DNA of 64,000 nt, taken from assembly GCF_904849725.1 (NCBI RefSeq), contig NC_058521.1, positions 141,636,744 to 141,700,743 on the forward strand. Reading direction: 5' to 3'. Under the pieces are notes generated by a model. It was not told the DNA's origin, ran no database searches, and saw only the letters and a program-made list of their open reading frames with translations. The stretch comes from Hordeum vulgare subsp. vulgare (lineage: Eukaryota > Streptophyta > Magnoliopsida > Poales > Poaceae). The position numbers and the translations under genes were made by a program. Every line of letters begins with the position of its first letter. Position 1 is the stretch's first letter. Positions 1 through 11,101 of the stretch are shown here, piece after piece.

Positions 1-1058
1 CTTGGTTCACTTCTCTTGCTCCTGGTTGTGTGAGTAGCCCCGACGATATGGTCTACTACTTCTCTGAAAAATATTTCCCTACCCATAAGAAGCAAGATGC
101 CTTGCAGGAAATATACAACTTTGCTCAAGCTGAGGAAGAGAGTCTCCCACAAGCTTGGGGAGGCTCGTCCAGCTACTGAATGCTTTGCCTGATCACCCTC
201 TTGAGACGAATCAAATACTTAATATCTTCTATACTGGACTTACCGATGCTTCCAAAGACCACCTAGATAGTTGTGCCGGTTGTGTTTTTAGGGAACGAAC
301 TGTAGAACAAGATGAGATTCTATTGAATAACATCTTGTGCAATGAGAATGCTTGGACTATTCCCAAAACACCTCCTAAACCAACTCCAAAGAAAAGAGGT
401 ATTATATTCCTCAGTCCTGAAGATATGCAAGAAGCTAAGAAATCTATGCGATAGAAAGGCATTAAATCTGAAGATGTCAAGAATCTACCACCTATCAAAG
501 AGATCCATGGTCTTGATAACCCGATACAAGTAGTAGAAGTAAATTCTCTGCGTTGGTTTGATGAGAGCGATATTCCTTTTGATGAACCTGCTAGCTTATG
601 CCTAGATGAATTTGATAACTTTGTTGTCAATGTTAGCAGACAATTGGAACAGAATGCTGGTATGCTTAGTCATTTGAGTGCTTGTGTGGAGAGGAATGTC
701 AATGATCTTAAGCTCTTGAGTAAACATGCCTCTATGGTTACTACTCAGGTAGAACAAGTACTTAAAGCTTAGAATTACTTGCTCAATGAGTTGAATGACA
801 ATTCCTTTAGAGTCGTTACTAGAGGCGGTAGAATGACCAAGGAACCTTTGTATCCTGAAGGTCATCCTAAGAGAATTGAACAAGATTCTCAAGGAGTTAG
901 CACTGATGCACCTAGTCATCCTAGAAAGAAGACGAAAGATGATAGGAACTTGCACGCTAGCAACCCTATTGCTGCTACAGCTGAGAGTCCAAACGATGTC
1001 TCTGTCTCTGATGCTGAAACACAATCTCATGATGAACATGAGCCTAATGATAATATTA
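1..1058 (+). pseudogene. Element A gag, 5' portion (Athila-type Gypsy), broken
   Basis: Capsid/nucleocapsid precursor of an LTR retrotransposon; the N-terminus lies left of the window. The reading starts at base 3 in the retrotransposon gag core and closely parallels the gag of element B at 46125-48990. A G run near 157-160 is one base shorter than in B, forcing a -1 shift into the frame that then runs to 1058. In-frame TAG codons lie at 452-454 (GAG in B) and 770-772 (CAG in B). The chromovirus at 1059-15427 interrupts it; when the insert and one TATTA copy are ignored, the frame continues exactly at 15433. Two shorter minus-strand ORFs here are shadows. This copy cannot make functional Gag. 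Confidence 0.88.
1054..1058. repeat. Target site duplication TATTA, left copy
   Basis: TATTA immediately precedes the TG of the left chromovirus LTR and is repeated at 15428-15432 after the right LTR. Five bases is the usual Gypsy duplication length. It fixes both ends of the element. Confidence 0.95.
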
Positions 1059-4000
1059 TGTGGGGACCCCGACTAGCAAGTCGAGTTCGCCGTGCCTAGT
1101 GACCCCAAGGAGCAATGTTCACTGAACACAGATACTGAATAATAGAGTCTTACATCCAAGTATAGAATTATTACATCAAATGACCAGAAGGTCGGGTTCA
1201 AGAGAAAGGCCTAAAGCCTAATAAAACGGATACATCGAGTAGCGGAAACTCGTAAGGGCTAAGCGGTGCCCATGCCATCAAGCCTACACCGACAGGCATT
1301 CTGACATGGAAGCGTCCTAGATCGCAGGTCCGTCTCCGACGGCGTACTCATCGCCAAACTCCGGTCCTTCCATGTCTGGTCAATAACATAACTAGTGGCA
1401 AGCCAATGAGTACTTTGAATGTACTCGCAAATAGCCCATGATATGAACAATGAAAGTGAAGGATAACAGTATCATGCATCTTTAGTGTAACTCAACTGGG
1501 TGGAATGATCATGTATATGCATCAGGTTAAAGAATTACTTGGAAGAACAGGTTACAGATATCAACATATCTGCTAAGGGCTGAAACATCCGGGTTCACCC
1601 TATATGCCAAGTCATCGGACTTGTCATAACCTCAGTGTATCAACTGAGGGTTAAACCACCCGGGTTTACCCTATATGTCAAGTCACCGAACTTGATCATA
1701 TTATTGTGACTAACATGATTATAACAACACCTTTTTAACACCACGCACACACACTTGGTTTATGCGGAAACTCGGGACGTAGTTTAAGCAGCACCACCCA
1801 ACTGTCCTTGACCGTGGACACGGCTATTCGAATAGTTTACACTCTGCAGAGGTAGTATGCTGGACCCACGAGAAACGGGAAACTTCCGTGTCATCCATGA
1901 CTCGCGGTATATCACATATACCCGAGGTAAGTACCCGATCATCATCTTTCCCGTGACGATACGAGACAAAGAGGTCCACTCGATTGGTACCTAGCCCACA
2001 TGTTGTACGTCTTACAAGCACGACTCTGGACTGTAACAACCATGCAGGGACCAATGGTGTGCCAGGAACTCATAATAATGGCATAGTCGTCCTACCTGGC
2101 ACGACCCCATCACGAGAGTGACACCGATCACTCCCGCCACTTGTAATGTGGCTCTTTGCTAGCACCGACCAGAGTAATCAACAAAGCCCCGTCCCATAAA
2201 GGGGTATCGTGGTCGTACTAGTAAGGTTGGGACGGTCGACACATCATAAATCTAATCCATTTTCGAAACCATACTCACACCAAAATCACCGGTGCATCAC
2301 TTCACCAAAAAGTGACCACCAACTCATCATCACCCTCTGGCATTAGTGGCACCCGACAGGGTTTTCATAAACTCTTTATTTAACTCATCATTATGCTCAT
2401 GATAATATGCTCTATCTTTACTTGTCAACATGATAATATCATGACCCTCACGGGGTAGGGTCAAGTTCAATGCAGTGATTATACTCCACTAGGCAACATG
2501 ACAGTAGCATGATCCTTGTAGGTGGTAGGGTCAGTTCATCATGTTTGTGCTCTGAGGAGCCATGTGAATATCATTACTATCATGCAAGTGCTTCGAAGAA
2601 GCCTTCGGTACCATCAAATCAATGATGAACCGGCACTGTGATCACATGCAACGGGAAAAGTACTTGTTATTCCAGCATGCATCATATCATATGCTCAAGT
2701 CATGGTCAAAGGGCTGCTTGCCTTGGTCAGCTAGGTATTCGGGGTCTTCGAGGTCTTCCGCTCGGGATCCTCCGTCACTCGGTAACTGTACCGTCGAGAA
2801 AGGAATAAATAAATACTAGCTCTCACTAAAACAGATCACAAAGTGCTTTTAAAAATGTTGCAAGGCTTGAATAAATTCACGATATTATTTTGAAAAATGT
2901 TTCTTCATGTTTTATTAGCTAAGCATATTTATTTAAAACCAACAAAAGCAAGCAGGTGCTTTTTAATATCATTTTATTATACCAAAATAGTTATTGTTTT
3001 TGATAAATGTCAACTATTACAGAATCAAATACTACTTATTTTTAGAAAAATACTGGTGGAAGAATTATATTTTTTCTACTGGCTAAATCTTTTTATAAAA
3101 ATCATTTAGTTTCTGGATTAAAACAAAAGAAAAAGGCCAGGGGAAACAGAACCAGTCGGCCCAGCCAGCAGGCCTGGCCACCAGGCGCGCGCGGGCCAAG
3201 TTCAAACCTGACCTGCGGGTCCCTGGGGTTAGCGTTAGTGGCTGCATGCACTGGCTGCCCCAGGACACCGACAGGTGGGCTCCACCTGTCGGGTCCTTCT
3301 CCTACCTCCAGCCAGAGAGGTGGAGATGGACGCCGGCGAGGCTGCCGTTGTCCTCAGGCCTAGCTAGGAACGGGAACGGGTTCCTCGTGCCTCCGCCTAC
3401 CTGCTCGTGGTCGGGACGTCACCGGAGGTGGTCTGGGTCGCCGGCGACGAGGTGCTCGTGGCGGAAGGGTTTCGGGTTCGTGTTGAACTAGGGGCTAGGG
3501 GTATGGATTTGGTCGGGAGAGTTAGTGGAAACGTTCCTGGTGTCGAGGGGAGTGTAATGAGAGGTCGGGCAGCGCAGGATCCGACGTGTAGCCGGAGATC
3601 GACCGGAGCTCCGTGGCGGAGGGGCCTCGGTCGATCTCGAGCACCGGGGCTCTGCGAGCTCGATTGGGCGGCTAGGGAGTGTCTACTGGTTGTGCTGAAG
3701 CTGCTTGGAGGGTCCTGGAGTGCCGGGGGGACCTATTTATAGGCCAACGACGGTGACCCGACTCGGGCGCGCCAGTAACTCACCGTGGCACGCGTGCAAG
3801 CATAGTGAGGTGCTGGCCGGGAAACCACGGGTTCGGGACGTGGTTTAGGGCCTCCTCGAGCAACAGCCGCAGAGCGAAAGCGAGTGGGGACGAGCTGCAG
3901 CAACCGTGCATGCTCGGCCGCGTCGGGCGCGCACGGGCACGTGTCGCCTGAGCTCTTGCGCGAGGGGGAGAGGGTCCCTAGGGTAGCTTTGCACTGAATG

Positions 4001-5383
4001 GTTGTCGGGGGAGCGCTTGGACATAACTGGGGAGGCTGGGACCGGCGGAAGCGTCGGCCCCTTGCGGGTGGCTCTCTGCAGCGCGTCCAGAGCGCAGTTT
4101 TGGCATGCCACGGCATGCTGGCTCGCTCTGGGGCACTTGGGACGTGTCCTCCATGTCCTGAGTGTTGCTGGGAGTGTGCCTAGCCGTTGTGGTTTAGTGG
4201 GAGCTCGAGCTGGTCAAGGGAGCAAGGAACACTATTGTTGCCAGTATTGCCCTGCAGCTCAAATTGGAGTTCTTGTCACTTGTGCTTGGAGTTGGGGAGG
4301 GGCTGATTGACTGGGTGTTCAGGGTGTTCTGGTGCTCTAACCCACCAAGTTTGGGGCCTTGACATTGGGTAAAACAATGGCTAGAAAGGTTTTTACCTTC
4401 CTGTCAGTAGGAGTTCGACAATGACTTGGGGTGCTTCCACTCCACCACTGTAAATGAAACTTAACAGGTTTGGTCTTGGGGTAAAAATATGGGGTTCCAC
4501 CAAATCTGAGCTCCATTGAACAAGTTTGGCTTTGCAAACTTGACAATGTCTCAAAATGACCAGTACTGTCCTTTACAAAGTAAGTGTGGCCAAACAGAGT
4601 CTCACTAATCCCATTTTTGGCGTGGAGTCCTCATTTGGGGTGTTAAACACCTCTGCAAAGTTTCAGCTCTATTGGAGAAACTTTGCAATGTAGAGTTGTT
4701 CCAACTCTACTCTGGACAGAGAGGGTTTTGGGCTCTTTAAGTGCACTTCCCCACCTTGGATCAAGGTGAGATTTTAGGTGAGCACCTAATATAGTTTGGG
4801 AGGGCTCCTGCAATTTTATGGGAATTTACTGAGATAATTTCCTTTGGAAACATCTCAAAAAGCTAAAACAGGCAGAAATGGTTTTCAGGGTTTTACTCAA
4901 ATAATATTAACATAAAATAGGGTTGAAAATCTTATATATGGAAAATATATGTCCTTCTAAGCTTCCATGAATTTACTCAGAATTTTCTAAGGCAGGAAAG
5001 TAATTTTCCTTGTGGAAATATCACTATTGGCCTTAGAAATAGACATAGATATAAAATAGGAAAATAATATTTTAAATCACCAATTAATGTTTTTAATGAA
5101 TGGAAATAATATTTGGATCAGATCACCAACTTTGGTTGGAAGTGTCACTTGGCTTCATGAGCTAGTAGTGTATCCCAACATGATGAAGGTGATCTTGATA
5201 TAAAGGAAAAAGGGTTTTTGAAGAGAGCAAAATAATAAGTTTTTCATGGGTTGGAGTCATCAAACAAGAAAGCATACACTCAAACAGTGGCTGACATTGC
5301 ACTCACAACATTATTTGAAAAAGTTTTAACAAACTCTAATTTTTGCAACACAGAAAACTTGGGGTGAAAAACAGGGTGTGACA
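1059..5383 (-). repeat. Chromovirus LTR, left copy (3' LTR in element orientation)
   Basis: A 4325-bp LTR starting TGTGGGG and ending GTGTGACA, paired with 11102-15427. Its sense strand is minus. It carries a near-direct repeat of about 42 bp (1583-1623 and 1653-1694), a GC-rich segment at 3170-4120 and an A/T-rich segment at 4880-5350. A TATA box lies at 3733-3742 on the minus strand. ORFs inside it are not supported as genes. Confidence 0.95.
3733..3742 (-). promoter_or_regulatory. LTR core promoter TATA box (left LTR)
   Basis: On the minus strand this reads CTATAAATAG, a canonical plant TATA box, conserved at 13778-13787 in the other LTR. In this left LTR it would drive readout into flanking DNA toward lower coordinates. 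Confidence 0.7.
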
Positions 5384-5398
5384 GACCTATCCCCCTTA
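5384..5398 (-). other. Polypurine tract of the chromovirus
   Basis: On the minus strand the bases next to the left LTR read TAAGGGGGATAGGTC, a purine-rich plus-strand primer directly abutting the LTR. Confidence 0.8.
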
Positions 5399-5401
5399 CA
5401 A

Positions 5402-5421
5402 GAATCTCGTCCCCGAGATTC
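5402..5421 (-). other. Stem-loop between pol stop and polypurine tract
   Basis: GAATCTCG and CGAGATTC form a perfect 8-bp stem around TCCC. The same structure with a compensatory base-pair change lies beside the LTR of element F (62776-62794). It lies just downstream of the pol stop at 5427 in the element's 3' untranslated region. Function unknown. Confidence 0.6.
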
Positions 5422-5426
5422 CTAAG

Positions 5427-8400
5427 CTAAGCGTTAACCAGCTCGGGAAATTCTGATCGGAGATAGTCTTCATGTTCCCATGTGGCTTCTGCTTCGGTAT
5501 GGTTTCTCCACTGAACCTTGAAAAACTTGATGGTGCGGCTTCTGGTGCAACGCTCTGCTTCGTCCAAAATGCGGATCGGTCTCTCGCGGTAGGTAAGGTC
5601 CGGTTGAAGGTCAATAGCTTGATGATCAATGTCCTTGTAAAGATCGGGATGGTTCGGCACTTGCAAACACTTCCGGAGCTGTGACACGTGGAACACGTTG
5701 TGCACACCCGAAAGTTCAGGAGGTAGCTCCAACTGATAAACTACTTCCCCGCGCCTTGCCGTGATCTTGAAGGGTCCAATGAACCTTGGAGCTAGCTTCC
5801 CCTTGACGTGGAAACGCTTGGTCCTCTTGAGAGGCGTGACTCGCAAGTACACCTGGTCTTCGGGAACAAACTCAACGTTTCTGCGGCGAGGGTCCGCATA
5901 GCTCTTCTGCCTTGACTTAGCTGCCTCCAAGTTCTCTCGGACAAGCTGAACCTTGTCCCCTGCTTCCTGCAGTGCTTCTGGTCCGAAAACTAGTCCTTCA
6001 CCGGTTTCGGACCAATTGAGCAGGGTGCGGCATTTCCGCCCATATAATGCTTCGAATGGGGCCATCTGAAGACTGGACTGGTAGCTGTTGTTGTAAGAGA
6101 ACTCAGCAAATGGTAGGCAGTTTTCCCACTTGGCACCATGGGCCAAAACACAAGCGCGGAGCATGTCCTCAAGTATATGGTTTACCCTCTCGGTCTGTCC
6201 GCCCGTCTGCAGGTGGAAATCCGTACTGAAGGAGAGTTTGGTTCCGAGAGCTTCTTGAAACTTCTTCCAGAATCTTGAGGTGAACTGCGTGCCGCAGTCG
6301 GACATGATCTCTTTGGGAACTCCATGGAGACTCACCACTCGATGAATGTACAGACTGGCCAGCTGGCTGCCATCGTAAGTGGTGTTAACGGGGATGAAAT
6401 GGGCCACCTTGGTCAAATGATCAACTATGACCCAAATGGAGTTATGACCCTTATTCGACCGGGGCAACCCGATGATGAAGTCCATGCCGACTATATCCCA
6501 CTTCCATTCCGGCACTTGAAGAGGTTGCAGTAATCCAGCGGGTCGCTGGTGTTCAGCCTTGACTCGCCGACATACATCGCATTTAGCGACATAGGAGCCA
6601 ATTTCCCTCTTCATGCCATGCCACCAGAATCGTTCTCGGATGTCTTGGTACATCTTGGTACCACGTGGATGGATAGAGTATGGTGTGTCATGTGCCTCTT
6701 GCAGGATCAAGTCCTTAAGCTCGGCCTTGTTGGGTACGCATAAGCGCTTCCCGTACCACAATACTGCTTGCTCATCAATCGAGAATCCTGGGGCTTTGCC
6801 TTCTCGCACCTTCTTCTTGAGGCCTTCGATACTCTTGTGCCCCTTCTGGGCTTCCTTGATGTCGTCTGCCAGAGTAGGCTTGACTTTGAGGTTGGCCAGG
6901 TACCCTGTTTCGACTATCTCAAGTCCTAAGCCCTCCATCTCTTCACACAAGATTGGTAACCTTTCCTTGAGCGTGACGTTCAAGGAGCTTGCCTTCCAGC
7001 TCAAGGCATCGGCTACCACGTTCGCCTTGCCGGGATGGTACTGAATGCTGAGGTCGTAATCCTTGATTAACTCAAGCCATCTCCGCTGTCTCATATTCAG
7101 CTCCCTGTGGGTGAAGATATATTTCAGACTCTTGTGGTCTGTATATATCTCGCATCGCTTTCCCAGAAGGTAATGCCGCCACGTCTTCAGAGCATGCACT
7201 ACAGCTGCTAGCTCAAGATCATGGGTGGCGTAGTTCTCCTCATGCGGTCGTAGTTGCCATGACAAGTACGCCACGACCCTGCCATCTTGCATCAGGACTC
7301 CACCGAGCCCGGTTCCCGAGGCATCACAATATATCACGAATTCCTTGTTGATGTCCGGAGTAGCCAATACCGGGGCGGTAGTTAGCCTCTTCTTCAACTC
7401 CTGGAAGCTTGCTTCACACGCTGGTGTCCACTCGAACTTCTGGCCTTTCTTCAAGAGCTGAGTCATAGGTCGAGCGATGCTGGAGAATCCTTCGACAAAC
7501 TTGCGGAAGTATCCCGCGAGCCCGAGGAAACTCCTGACATCCTTCACGTCCATGGGTGATTCCTAGTTGGTCACTGTAGAAATCTTGGACTGATCCACGG
7601 CTAAACCGCGTGCCGCCAGGGTATGACCCAGAAATCCAACTTCGTTCAGCCAGAACTGACACTTGCTGAATTTGGCGTAAAGTTGGTGCTCTCGAAGCTT
7701 TCCCAGAACTAGCCTCAGGTGTTGCTCATGCTCTTCTTCGGACTTGGAGAAGATTAGTATGTCATCGATGAACACGACGACAAACTTGTCCAAATATTCC
7801 ATGAAGACCTTGTTCATGAGGTACATGAAGTAGGATGGGGCATTCGTCAAACCGAAGGGCATGACCGTGCATTCATATAGACCGTACCGGGTCACGAATG
7901 CAGTCTTGGGTATATCTTTGGGTCGGATCTTCAACTGGTAGTATCCCGATCGTAGATCGATCTTGGAAAATACCCTGGCCCCGTTTAACTGGTCAAACAA
8001 GTCTTCGATCTTGGGGAGCGGATACTTGTTCTTAATTGTGACTTCATTAAGGGAACGGTAGTTGACGCAGAGTCGAATGGTACCATCCTTCTTTGAAACA
8101 AACAGAACAGGTGATCCCCAAGGTGACGCACTCGGACGAATGAACCCTTTCCTAAGTTGCTCATCCAGTTGCTTCTTCAGCTCTGCCAACTCCTCGGAAC
8201 CCATCCTGTAAGGCTTTTTATAAATAGGCCTCGATCCGGGCATAAGCTCAATGATGAACTCAATGTCTCGGTCAGGAGGCATTCCGGGTAGCTCGTCAGG
8301 AAAGACGTCCGGGTATTCACAGACTATAGGCACTCGATCAAGCTCTACCTCGGAGAGACTGTTGACTCGAGGTGCGTGAGCCGATACTGGCTCGGAGACG

Positions 8401-9101
8401 AACTTGACCTTGACCGCTTGGTTGCTTATCATGGTGATGGCCCTGTTGGCACAGTCCAAAAGACTCTGGTGCTTGGCCAACCAATCCATACCGAGGATTA
8501 CTTCCACACCTTGTTCTTTAAGCACAATGAGGTCCGCCAAGAAACTCGTTCCATTGATAACTATCTCGACCCTTCTACATCCTAGGTTGGTCCTTAATAC
8601 TGCTCCCGGGGTTTGGATTGCCATCTGCCCGCGGAGTAGAGTGGGTTTTAAACCGCATTTTTCTGCAAACCCTTGAGTAACAAAAGAATGCGAAGCACCA
8701 CAATCAAACAACACTGTTGCTGGAGTTGAGTTGACGAGGAACGTACCCAGAATGCAGTTCGGGGCTTCCTGTGCTTCTTCTGAGGTGATGTGATTGATCC
8801 GGCCCCTACCATTGAACTGTTGGTTGCGGGGGGCCTGGTTCCTCCTGGTGCACCTTGACCGGGGTTGGGTGCATTGGGACGCGGTGCGTCGGGCTTCTTG
8901 TTGGGGCACTGCCTGGAATAGTGCCCAGTCTGACCACACCCAAAGCAGGTGAATTGCCTCGGAGGGTTGGTCTGGACTCCACCGTTGTTCGGTGGTTTGA
9001 CTACTGGCTTGACTTGCTGCTGAGGCTGATAATTCTGGCGGAACACCGGGTACTTGTACTGTTGCTGCTGAAAGTTGGGTCTTGCAGGTGCTGACTGCCA
9101 C
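5427..9101 (-). pseudogene. Chromovirus pol: protease, RT, RNase H, integrase, chromodomain; one nonsense codon
   Basis: The polyprotein is read from about 8840 down to 5427. The protease has [10 protein letters not shown]. The RT has the catalytic FIDD box near 7760-7772. A TAG at about 7560-7562 splits it; both halves are in the same frame and the site probably held a TGG tryptophan codon. In the downstream 708-codon half: RNase H residues D76, E114, D139 and D182; an integrase HHCC finger (H288, H295, C325, C328) and DDE triad (D358, D419, E455); a GPF module near 592; and a chromodomain at about 659-705. Catalytic residues are intact, so the nonsense codon is the main lesion. The ORF's upstream end (9101 to about 8840) is a gag shadow. 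Confidence 0.93.
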
Positions 9102-9951
9102 GGTCTTGGTCTTGCGTTACCGGGTCCTCCACTGCCTATCAGTTTGCGCTTGCGGGTGTCGCCATTGCACGATGCTTGTCTTCCAGCATAAGCGCTTTGT
9201 TAACCAACTCGCTGAAAGTCTAGCAGTCGCAAACCACCAGCTGGTATTGCAGGGGCTGTTGTAACCCTTCCATGAAGCGTTTCACCTTAGCGGCCTCGGT
9301 GTTAACATCTTCAGGCGCGTACCTCGACAAGAGATTAAACTTCTGCAGGTACTCCTTAACAGTTCCACTGCCCTGCCTCAAGGCTCGGAATTCCCGCTTC
9401 TTAGTGGTCATCAGTCCAGGCGGAATGTCAGCTGCGCGAAATCCTTCCTTGAACATCTCCCACGTGATGACTTGGCCTGCCCGCATGATCTGGAATCCAT
9501 CCCACCATGCCCTGGCGGTGCCTCCGAGACAGTGAGAAGCATAAAGGACCTTCTCATGATCATCGGTGCACTTGACCAGCACAAGGAGGTCTTCAATGGT
9601 GCGAATCCAGTCATCGGCGTCCAGGGGTTCAGTCGACTCCGTGAATATGGGGGGCGTAGTCCGCATGAACTCAGAAAGAGTAGAGCTACCACCGCCATAC
9701 TAATTCCGCGGCGGGTTGTCCACCAGGACTTGGGTCAGCTGCTGGATAGCGGCATTGCTGGCTTGATGCTCCTCTCGAAGAGCTCGAAGGAACTGAGCCA
9801 TCGTCAAGTTCTCAGGAGGAGGTGGTGGCGGAAGGTCTCTAGGCTGCTCGTGGTGACCTCCAGCATGAGCTTCTCCTTCGGTTCCCTGCGGCGTCCCTGA
9901 GGAGCCGGCGCCGGGGTTGCCGAAGGTGCTGTTGCGGGTTGCGTTCACCAT
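8648..9951 (-). pseudogene. Chromovirus gag with CCHC zinc knuckle, broken
   Basis: Starts at the ATG at 9951 with a Gly/Pro-rich N-terminus, followed by a gag core containing ARAWWDGF. The nucleocapsid knuckle [14 protein letters not shown] lies near 8910-8950. TAG codons interrupt it at about 9700 and 9217-9219, both explicable as CAG to TAG. A one-base indel near 9155-9165 moves it into the knuckle frame. A second shift at the G6 run 8828-8833 joins gag to protease; the family normally has one gag-pol frame here, so I read this as damage rather than programmed frameshifting. Confidence 0.88.
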
Positions 9952-10212
9952 CCTGTCATAGAAACAGACAGGTCAAAATGCCACCTTGCTCGGGAGTACA
10001 AGGATTTGCTCCTAGTAAGAGGGGGTCCAATACGTGCATGTGCCAAGTCTTTAAAACCAAAGTTTTTGACAAACTGGAAATTGCATTCATGACAACTAGG
10101 TGACGTAGTCACTTACAGGCTGCATGACTTACATCAAGCACACATACGCAAATTAAAAACGGATACATGGATACCCTATACTTGGGGTACTCCGAATCGC
10201 CTACGCGAAAAC

Positions 10213-10968
10213 CTACGCGGCGGACTGCTCGGTCTCAAAGGCGGACTCAACAGGATCCTCATCTTCATCAACATCCTCTTCCTTTGTAGGAGTGGAAGAA
10301 ATAATCCGCACGTCTCGGCGTCTCTTGGGCGAGGCGGCGAAGATCTCACTGTACTCTTCCGCTGTCAGGCGGCGACTCCGAAGAGGGACTGCCTGGATGG
10401 GTAACACACCACCCCTAGTGGCAACAGCTGCCCTCCCTTCAGGTGCGCCTGCCTTCTTTACTTTATGGTTCTGCATCTTCTACGTGTGGAGTAGACCTTT
10501 GACTAGGTGCAGCTCCTGGCGAAGCTTGACTGATTCCTTAACCAGGAAGTGTGTCAGGGTGTCTGACCAGAGACTGAAGTAGGTCTGAAACCTTAGTGGC
10601 ATCCCATCTTCCGTGGCTGGGGTGAGTGTCCAGCTCCCATCCACTCCATCCTTAAGGAAAGGTAGATGACGAGTGACAGGCTCATTAGCCATCTCAGGGA
10701 GGATGCTGCGGAGTTGCACGAGTGCCTCTCATGCAGCCGTCTCCACTGCCAACATCAGCTCTCCCATCTGTGGTCCTTCGAAGAACCAACTAGACGGGGA
10801 GTCATTAGACTTCACTATCACGTCCACGTGATATGCCTTGGTGTCGGCGTTGACCCAGTGCTCGTGGTACAGGAAGATGGGCGTGCGTCGTACGTGGCAC
10901 TTCTCGAGACAATCCACCAAAAGTAGTGGAAAGCCGGTCTCGAGAAGCGTCTCAGGTACGGCAGCCAT
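10213..10968 (-). pseudogene. Extra leader ORF between primer site and gag, about 250 codons, function unknown
   Basis: Starts at the ATG at 10968, 118 nt after the primer site, and ends at 10213, 260 nt before gag. Three open stretches (10968-10729, 10719-10480, 10476-10213) share one frame, separated only by TGA at 10729-10731 and TAG at 10480-10482. Both stops fit cytosine deamination of CGA (Arg) and TGG (Trp). The predicted protein has an ordinary mixed N-terminal half, a basic middle and an acidic C-terminus rich in Asp/Glu. I do not recognise a domain. An upstream ORF is known from Ogre-type Gypsy elements but is not standard for Tekay chromoviruses. Chance is possible but unlikely at this length. 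Confidence 0.65.
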
Positions 10969-11085
10969 CTACCAGGCATAGGAGAGAAGTCAGGAGGTTG
11001 TATGTGCAAGAATCTTGTGCAAGGCTGGCGTCCTAACGTTCTGGGTTAACGTCCTTGCTATCTAAGGCTTCCTATAGTCAGGATG

Positions 11086-11097
11086 GCTCTGATACCA
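11086..11097 (-). other. Primer binding site, initiator-Met tRNA type
   Basis: On the minus strand this reads TGGTATCAGAGC, four bases from the right LTR. It is the usual site for plant Copia and chromovirus elements and confirms minus-strand orientation. Confidence 0.9.
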
Positions 11098-11101
11098 GTT
11101 C

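Noticed and set aside
145..165. Programmed -1 frameshift in gag, because A and B both shift frame at the same place
   Set aside because: A lacks one G of the G run while B lacks a G a few bases later. Combining the two copies shows an intact ancestral frame, so these are two independent deletions.
3407..3742. 111-residue ORF in the left chromovirus LTR, repeated at 13452-13787
   Set aside because: Equal length in both copies simply reflects LTR identity. It is GC-rich, antisense to the element and has no recognisable domain.
8828..8833. Programmed gag-pol frameshift at the G6 run of the chromovirus
   Set aside because: Related elements use a single gag-pol frame and this copy already has other lesions; a homopolymer indel is simpler.
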